Assembly (NCBI GenBank): GCA_965644295.1
Contig: CBFFRP010000134.1
Location: 222,294-286,293 of the forward strand
Source: Paraphysomonas bandaiensis
Lineage: Eukaryota; Chrysophyceae
Reading direction: 5' to 3'
Length of the DNA stretch: 64,000 nt
Within the stretch, counting starts at the first letter, position 1; each line of letters starts with the position of its first letter. Both the position numbers and the translations under genes were made by a program. The notes under the pieces are model-generated. The model worked only from the letters and a program-made list of their open reading frames with translations. It ran no database searches and was not told the origin of the DNA. This document shows, piece by piece, positions 58,202 to 64,000 of this stretch.

Positions 58202-58467
58202 CAACAAAGTCGGACTTGCACCTTTTCGTGGCGTTCTGGGGGATAAGTACCGGAGATAGTTCTTCGGAAAACTAACGTGAGTAGCATATATATAGTCAGC
58301 AAATAATTTCTTCCCATTCATAGCCTAATTCTTGTGTAGACGACTTTGGGCCTTGACGAATAAAATGTCATCCTATGTCCGACTTCAAGGCATCCGGGAG
58401 GTTGGGCAGCCTTCTAAAGTCAAGCATCTTGGCTGTTCACCTTAAGGAGTCAAAATCCTGAAGTCAG
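58202..58467 (+). repeat. R1 repeat fragment inside NTF2 unit (recurs every 1,291 bp)
   Basis: CAACAAAGTCGGACTTGCAC through CACCTTAAGGAGTCAAAATC and CTGAAGTCAG, colinear with the R1 copies at 17579, 20798 and 37640-38066. Identical copies sit at 59493-59758, 60784-61049, 62075-62340 and 63366-63631. Confidence 0.88.
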
Positions 58468-58524
58468 CACTCTCTCCCTCCACATAACTATCATTATACA
58501 CCCCTTATAACACATTCTTTCACC

Positions 58525-59107
58525 ATGTCAGCTGATGAAGTTGCTTCTGCATTTATCCAGCACTACTACTCCACGCTGGACTCTAATCCCGGAGCCTTGT
58601 CTGGCTTATACGTAAGTCACCCTCCATATTCTAGAAATAATATGAACACCCATATATATATACACAGCAACCACAATCAACTCTTTCTTTTGAAGGAAAT
58701 AAATTCGTGGGACCTCAGAGCATATGCGAGAAGCTAGTGGTAATTATGTTATATCTGTCTCATGAGTATTATGTTAACTATGAGGGTTTTGATACAGTCT
58801 CTCGGCAAGCTTGAACACAACTCATCAGCATTTAGTGTTGACGTACAGGTATATTGTATATATATTTTATTATTATTTTGTATGACGATTTTATGTGTAG
58901 CTTGGAGCGGACAGTAATGCCTTGCTTATTTTTGTCGTCGGCAGACTAACTATTAATGGCGAGAACCCATTACATTTCACGCAAATGTTCCAGCTGGTAT
59001 AGACAATTGTATGGATTTATTAGTGTTTCATTTCGATGTTACAGGTGGCTACTGGTCCTGGACAATACTACGTGCACAATGAAATATTCCGACTGGTCTA
59101 CGGATAG
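58525..59107 (+). CDS. NTF2, copy 2
   Basis: Same five exons as copy 1 shifted by 1,291 bp; the encoded protein is identical. Intron 1 has CACCCATAT where copy 1 has CACTCATAT, and intron 2 has TCATGAGTATTATG where copy 1 has TTATGAGTATGATG. Only 57 bp of the original 5' flank is retained before R1 sequence. Confidence 0.92.
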
Positions 59108-59815
59108 ATGGCTACAGTTGTGGTCATCTGAGTAGCGTAGTGTAGCTGCAGTCTTGGATTGTGCTATCAAATAAAAGTTAATAATAAAAAAATTTCGAAT
59201 TTTGATATCATTGTTATGTCTTTCCGATGATGGATTGACCTTATGGACTACATGGGCACTTACGTTGCGAAGAGACACTCTTGAAAACTTCGAACTTCGA
59301 AGTGAAGCTACATCATTCTTCTCGAACTTTCATTGTGAAAGCCTTTCGTATAACTAAGACCTTATTCCAGTGACACATTAGTGACAACTGTGGAGTTTTG
59401 CTTATTTCTTGTAATCAATTAAATGTTGAAAGCTACTTATTTCTTTTATCTTGATTTAAATCCAATACTTGATTTACTACTTACGAGCATGTCAACAAAG
59501 TCGGACTTGCACCTTTTCGTGGCGTTCTGGGGGATAAGTACCGGAGATAGTTCTTCGGAAAACTAACGTGAGTAGCATATATATAGTCAGCAAATAATTT
59601 CTTCCCATTCATAGCCTAATTCTTGTGTAGACGACTTTGGGCCTTGACGAATAAAATGTCATCCTATGTCCGACTTCAAGGCATCCGGGAGGTTGGGCAG
59701 CCTTCTAAAGTCAAGCATCTTGGCTGTTCACCTTAAGGAGTCAAAATCCTGAAGTCAGCACTCTCTCCCTCCACATAACTATCATTATACACCCCTTATA
59801 ACACATTCTTTCACC

Positions 59816-60398
59816 ATGTCAGCTGATGAAGTTGCTTCTGCATTTATCCAGCACTACTACTCCACGCTGGACTCTAATCCCGGAGCCTTGTCTGGCTTAT
59901 ACGTAAGTCACCCTCCATATTCTAGAAATAATATGAACACCCATATATATATACACAGCAACCACAATCAACTCTTTCTTTTGAAGGAAATAAATTCGTG
60001 GGACCTCAGAGCATATGCGAGAAGCTAGTGGTAATTATGTTATATCTGTCTCATGAGTATTATGTTAACTATGAGGGTTTTGATACAGTCTCTCGGCAAG
60101 CTTGAACACAACTCATCAGCATTTAGTGTTGACGTACAGGTATATTGTATATATATTTTATTATTATTTTGTATGACGATTTTATGTGTAGCTTGGAGCG
60201 GACAGTAATGCCTTGCTTATTTTTGTCGTCGGCAGACTAACTATTAATGGCGAGAACCCATTACATTTCACGCAAATGTTCCAGCTGGTATAGACAATTG
60301 TATGGATTTATTAGTGTTTCATTTCGATGTTACAGGTGGCTACTGGTCCTGGACAATACTACGTGCACAATGAAATATTCCGACTGGTCTACGGATAG
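59816..60398 (+). CDS. NTF2, copy 3
   Basis: Apparently base-for-base identical to copy 2, introns included; same 122-residue product. Confidence 0.92.
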
Positions 60399-61106
60399 AT
60401 GGCTACAGTTGTGGTCATCTGAGTAGCGTAGTGTAGCTGCAGTCTTGGATTGTGCTATCAAATAAAAGTTAATAATAAAAAAATTTCGAATTTTGATATC
60501 ATTGTTATGTCTTTCCGATGATGGATTGACCTTATGGACTACATGGGCACTTACGTTGCGAAGAGACACTCTTGAAAACTTCGAACTTCGAAGTGAAGCT
60601 ACATCATTCTTCTCGAACTTTCATTGTGAAAGCCTTTCGTATAACTAAGACCTTATTCCAGTGACACATTAGTGACAACTGTGGAGTTTTGCTTATTTCT
60701 TGTAATCAATTAAATGTTGAAAGCTACTTATTTCTTTTATCTTGATTTAAATCCAATACTTGATTTACTACTTACGAGCATGTCAACAAAGTCGGACTTG
60801 CACCTTTTCGTGGCGTTCTGGGGGATAAGTACCGGAGATAGTTCTTCGGAAAACTAACGTGAGTAGCATATATATAGTCAGCAAATAATTTCTTCCCATT
60901 CATAGCCTAATTCTTGTGTAGACGACTTTGGGCCTTGACGAATAAAATGTCATCCTATGTCCGACTTCAAGGCATCCGGGAGGTTGGGCAGCCTTCTAAA
61001 GTCAAGCATCTTGGCTGTTCACCTTAAGGAGTCAAAATCCTGAAGTCAGCACTCTCTCCCTCCACATAACTATCATTATACACCCCTTATAACACATTCT
61101 TTCACC

Positions 61107-61689
61107 ATGTCAGCTGATGAAGTTGCTTCTGCATTTATCCAGCACTACTACTCCACGCTGGACTCTAATCCCGGAGCCTTGTCTGGCTTATACGTAAGTC
61201 ACCCTCCATATTCTAGAAATAATATGAACACCCATATATATATACACAGCAACCACAATCAACTCTTTCTTTTGAAGGAAATAAATTCGTGGGACCTCAG
61301 AGCATATGCGAGAAGCTAGTGGTAATTATGTTATATCTGTCTCATGAGTATTATGTTAACTATGAGGGTTTTGATACAGTCTCTCGGCAAGCTTGAACAC
61401 AACTCATCAGCATTTAGTGTTGACGTACAGGTATATTGTATATATATTTTATTATTATTTTGTATGACGATTTTATGTGTAGCTTGGAGCGGACAGTAAT
61501 GCCTTGCTTATTTTTGTCGTCGGCAGACTAACTATTAATGGCGAGAACCCATTACATTTCACGCAAATGTTCCAGCTGGTATAGACAATTGTATGGATTT
61601 ATTAGTGTTTCATTTCGATGTTACAGGTGGCTACTGGTCCTGGACAATACTACGTGCACAATGAAATATTCCGACTGGTCTACGGATAG
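61107..61689 (+). CDS. NTF2, copy 4
   Basis: Apparently identical to copies 2 and 3; same product and same truncated 5' flank. Confidence 0.92.
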
Positions 61690-62397
61690 ATGGCTACAGT
61701 TGTGGTCATCTGAGTAGCGTAGTGTAGCTGCAGTCTTGGATTGTGCTATCAAATAAAAGTTAATAATAAAAAAATTTCGAATTTTGATATCATTGTTATG
61801 TCTTTCCGATGATGGATTGACCTTATGGACTACATGGGCACTTACGTTGCGAAGAGACACTCTTGAAAACTTCGAACTTCGAAGTGAAGCTACATCATTC
61901 TTCTCGAACTTTCATTGTGAAAGCCTTTCGTATAACTAAGACCTTATTCCAGTGACACATTAGTGACAACTGTGGAGTTTTGCTTATTTCTTGTAATCAA
62001 TTAAATGTTGAAAGCTACTTATTTCTTTTATCTTGATTTAAATCCAATACTTGATTTACTACTTACGAGCATGTCAACAAAGTCGGACTTGCACCTTTTC
62101 GTGGCGTTCTGGGGGATAAGTACCGGAGATAGTTCTTCGGAAAACTAACGTGAGTAGCATATATATAGTCAGCAAATAATTTCTTCCCATTCATAGCCTA
62201 ATTCTTGTGTAGACGACTTTGGGCCTTGACGAATAAAATGTCATCCTATGTCCGACTTCAAGGCATCCGGGAGGTTGGGCAGCCTTCTAAAGTCAAGCAT
62301 CTTGGCTGTTCACCTTAAGGAGTCAAAATCCTGAAGTCAGCACTCTCTCCCTCCACATAACTATCATTATACACCCCTTATAACACATTCTTTCACC

Positions 62398-62980
62398 ATG
62401 TCAGCTGATGAAGTTGCTTCTGCATTTATCCAGCACTACTACTCCACGCTGGACTCTAATCCCGGAGCCTTGTCTGGCTTATACGTAAGTCACCCTCCAT
62501 ATTCTAGAAATAATATGAACACCCATATATATATACACAGCAACCACAATCAACTCTTTCTTTTGAAGGAAATAAATTCGTGGGACCTCAGAGCATATGC
62601 GAGAAGCTAGTGGTAATTATGTTATATCTGTCTCATGAGTATTATGTTAACTATGAGGGTTTTGATACAGTCTCTCGGCAAGCTTGAACACAACTCATCA
62701 GCATTTAGTGTTGACGTACAGGTATATTGTATATATATTTTATTATTATTTTGTATGACGATTTTATGTGTAGCTTGGAGCGGACAGTAATGCCTTGCTT
62801 ATTTTTGTCGTCGGCAGACTAACTATTAATGGCGAGAACCCATTACATTTCACGCAAATGTTCCAGCTGGTATAGACAATTGTATGGATTTATTAGTGTT
62901 TCATTTCGATGTTACAGGTGGCTACTGGTCCTGGACAATACTACGTGCACAATGAAATATTCCGACTGGTCTACGGATAG
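62398..62980 (+). CDS. NTF2, copy 5
   Basis: Apparently identical to copies 2-4; last complete copy in the window. Confidence 0.92.
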
Positions 62981-63688
62981 ATGGCTACAGTTGTGGTCAT
63001 CTGAGTAGCGTAGTGTAGCTGCAGTCTTGGATTGTGCTATCAAATAAAAGTTAATAATAAAAAAATTTCGAATTTTGATATCATTGTTATGTCTTTCCGA
63101 TGATGGATTGACCTTATGGACTACATGGGCACTTACGTTGCGAAGAGACACTCTTGAAAACTTCGAACTTCGAAGTGAAGCTACATCATTCTTCTCGAAC
63201 TTTCATTGTGAAAGCCTTTCGTATAACTAAGACCTTATTCCAGTGACACATTAGTGACAACTGTGGAGTTTTGCTTATTTCTTGTAATCAATTAAATGTT
63301 GAAAGCTACTTATTTCTTTTATCTTGATTTAAATCCAATACTTGATTTACTACTTACGAGCATGTCAACAAAGTCGGACTTGCACCTTTTCGTGGCGTTC
63401 TGGGGGATAAGTACCGGAGATAGTTCTTCGGAAAACTAACGTGAGTAGCATATATATAGTCAGCAAATAATTTCTTCCCATTCATAGCCTAATTCTTGTG
63501 TAGACGACTTTGGGCCTTGACGAATAAAATGTCATCCTATGTCCGACTTCAAGGCATCCGGGAGGTTGGGCAGCCTTCTAAAGTCAAGCATCTTGGCTGT
63601 TCACCTTAAGGAGTCAAAATCCTGAAGTCAGCACTCTCTCCCTCCACATAACTATCATTATACACCCCTTATAACACATTCTTTCACC

Positions 63689-64000
63689 ATGTCAGCTGAT
63701 GAAGTTGCTTCTGCATTTATCCAGCACTACTACTCCACGCTGGACTCTAATCCCGGAGCCTTGTCTGGCTTATACGTAAGTCACCCTCCATATTCTAGAA
63801 ATAATATGAACACCCATATATATATACACAGCAACCACAATCAACTCTTTCTTTTGAAGGAAATAAATTCGTGGGACCTCAGAGCATATGCGAGAAGCTA
63901 GTGGTAATTATGTTATATCTGTCTCATGAGTATTATGTTAACTATGAGGGTTTTGATACAGTCTCTCGGCAAGCTTGAACACAACTCATCAGCATTTAGT
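63689..64000 (+). CDS. NTF2, copy 6, cut by window end
   Basis: Exons 1 and 2 and most of exon 3 are present and match copies 2-5; the window ends within exon 3. The array therefore continues beyond 64000 for at least part of a unit. Confidence 0.9.

Larger units (their letters stand above)
57177..64000 (+). repeat. Tandem array of 1,291-bp units, each with an NTF2 gene and an R1 fragment
   Basis: Units start with CACTCTCTCCCTCCACATAA at 57177, 58468, 59759, 61050, 62341 and 63632, exactly 1,291 bp apart; the last is cut by the window end. Each has 57 bp of 5' flank, the five-exon NTF2 gene, its 3' flank with an AATAAA signal, and about 266 bp of R1 (58202-58467 in unit 1). Units 2-6 look identical wherever compared. 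Unit 1 differs at a few intronic positions. The R1 piece ends CTGAAGTCAGCA and the next unit starts CACTC, so a CA dinucleotide overlaps at the junction. Confidence 0.97.

Noticed and set aside
57177-64000. rDNA-like or histone-like array
   Set aside because: The repeated unit encodes NTF2 only; no rRNA or histone sequence is present.

Overview
The window is nuclear DNA of a unicellular or simple eukaryote. It is AT-rich, uses TAA, TAG and TGA as stops in the standard code, and most genes are cut by very short introns (about 45-70 nt, GT-AG, one likely GC-AG). Families such as Oxa1/Cox18, STIMATE, AIM24, atypical E2F, WDR5, NTF2, PX and PH fix it as eukaryotic. A plant-like GH35 galactosidase relic and a PLOD-like glycosyltransferase are present, but I cannot name the lineage. 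Intron-exon structures below were built by hand from reading frame, phase and splice motifs; most close exactly in frame.

Layout. 1-785: 3' part of an unrecognised minus-strand gene. 1516-4297: ten-exon atypical E2F with two winged-helix domains. 4471-5608: defective hAT transposon with a perfect 8-bp target duplication. 5720-6571: mitochondrial Oxa1/Cox18-type insertase. 7040-7490: GH35 beta-galactosidase relic. 8187-9230: NAD(P)-dependent reductase (extended SDR). 9861-11223: WDR5/Swd3. 13186-16982: PLOD-like glycosyltransferase with a long novel N-terminus. 17799-20358: MULE transposon with GC-rich ends, lying between copies of an interspersed repeat. 21796-22919: internally deleted hAT. 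24779-25656: STIMATE-like membrane protein. 25973-26895: AIM24-like protein. 28473-30548: NPF/UBA/PX trafficking protein. 30974-32599: broken P-loop ATPase. 34065-35082: dienelactone hydrolase. 36061-37236: unrecognised RGG-tailed protein. 39373-44358: 1,610-residue IQ/coiled-coil/helical-repeat protein. 44640-46640: hAT graveyard. 48089-49762: unrecognised putatively myristoylated protein. 50284-50993: PH protein. 51793-52432: repeat-motif protein with a start codon alone in its first exon. 53927-56129: coiled-coil protein. 57177-64000: tandem array of NTF2 genes running off the window.

The genes form no operon or obvious pathway; they are ordinary housekeeping and signalling genes separated by repeat-rich spacers. 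The standout is the array of 1,291-bp units. Each carries a complete five-exon NTF2 (nuclear transport factor 2) gene plus about 266 bp of an interspersed repeat also found beside the MULE and near 37.6-38.1 kb. Copies 2-6 look identical to one another and differ from copy 1 at a few intronic bases, so this is either a very recent amplification or an assembly expansion. Other recurrent elements are three long (TACA/TATG)n blocks, an 85-bp tandem repeat, a foldback pair and a dispersed repeat of about 150 bp.
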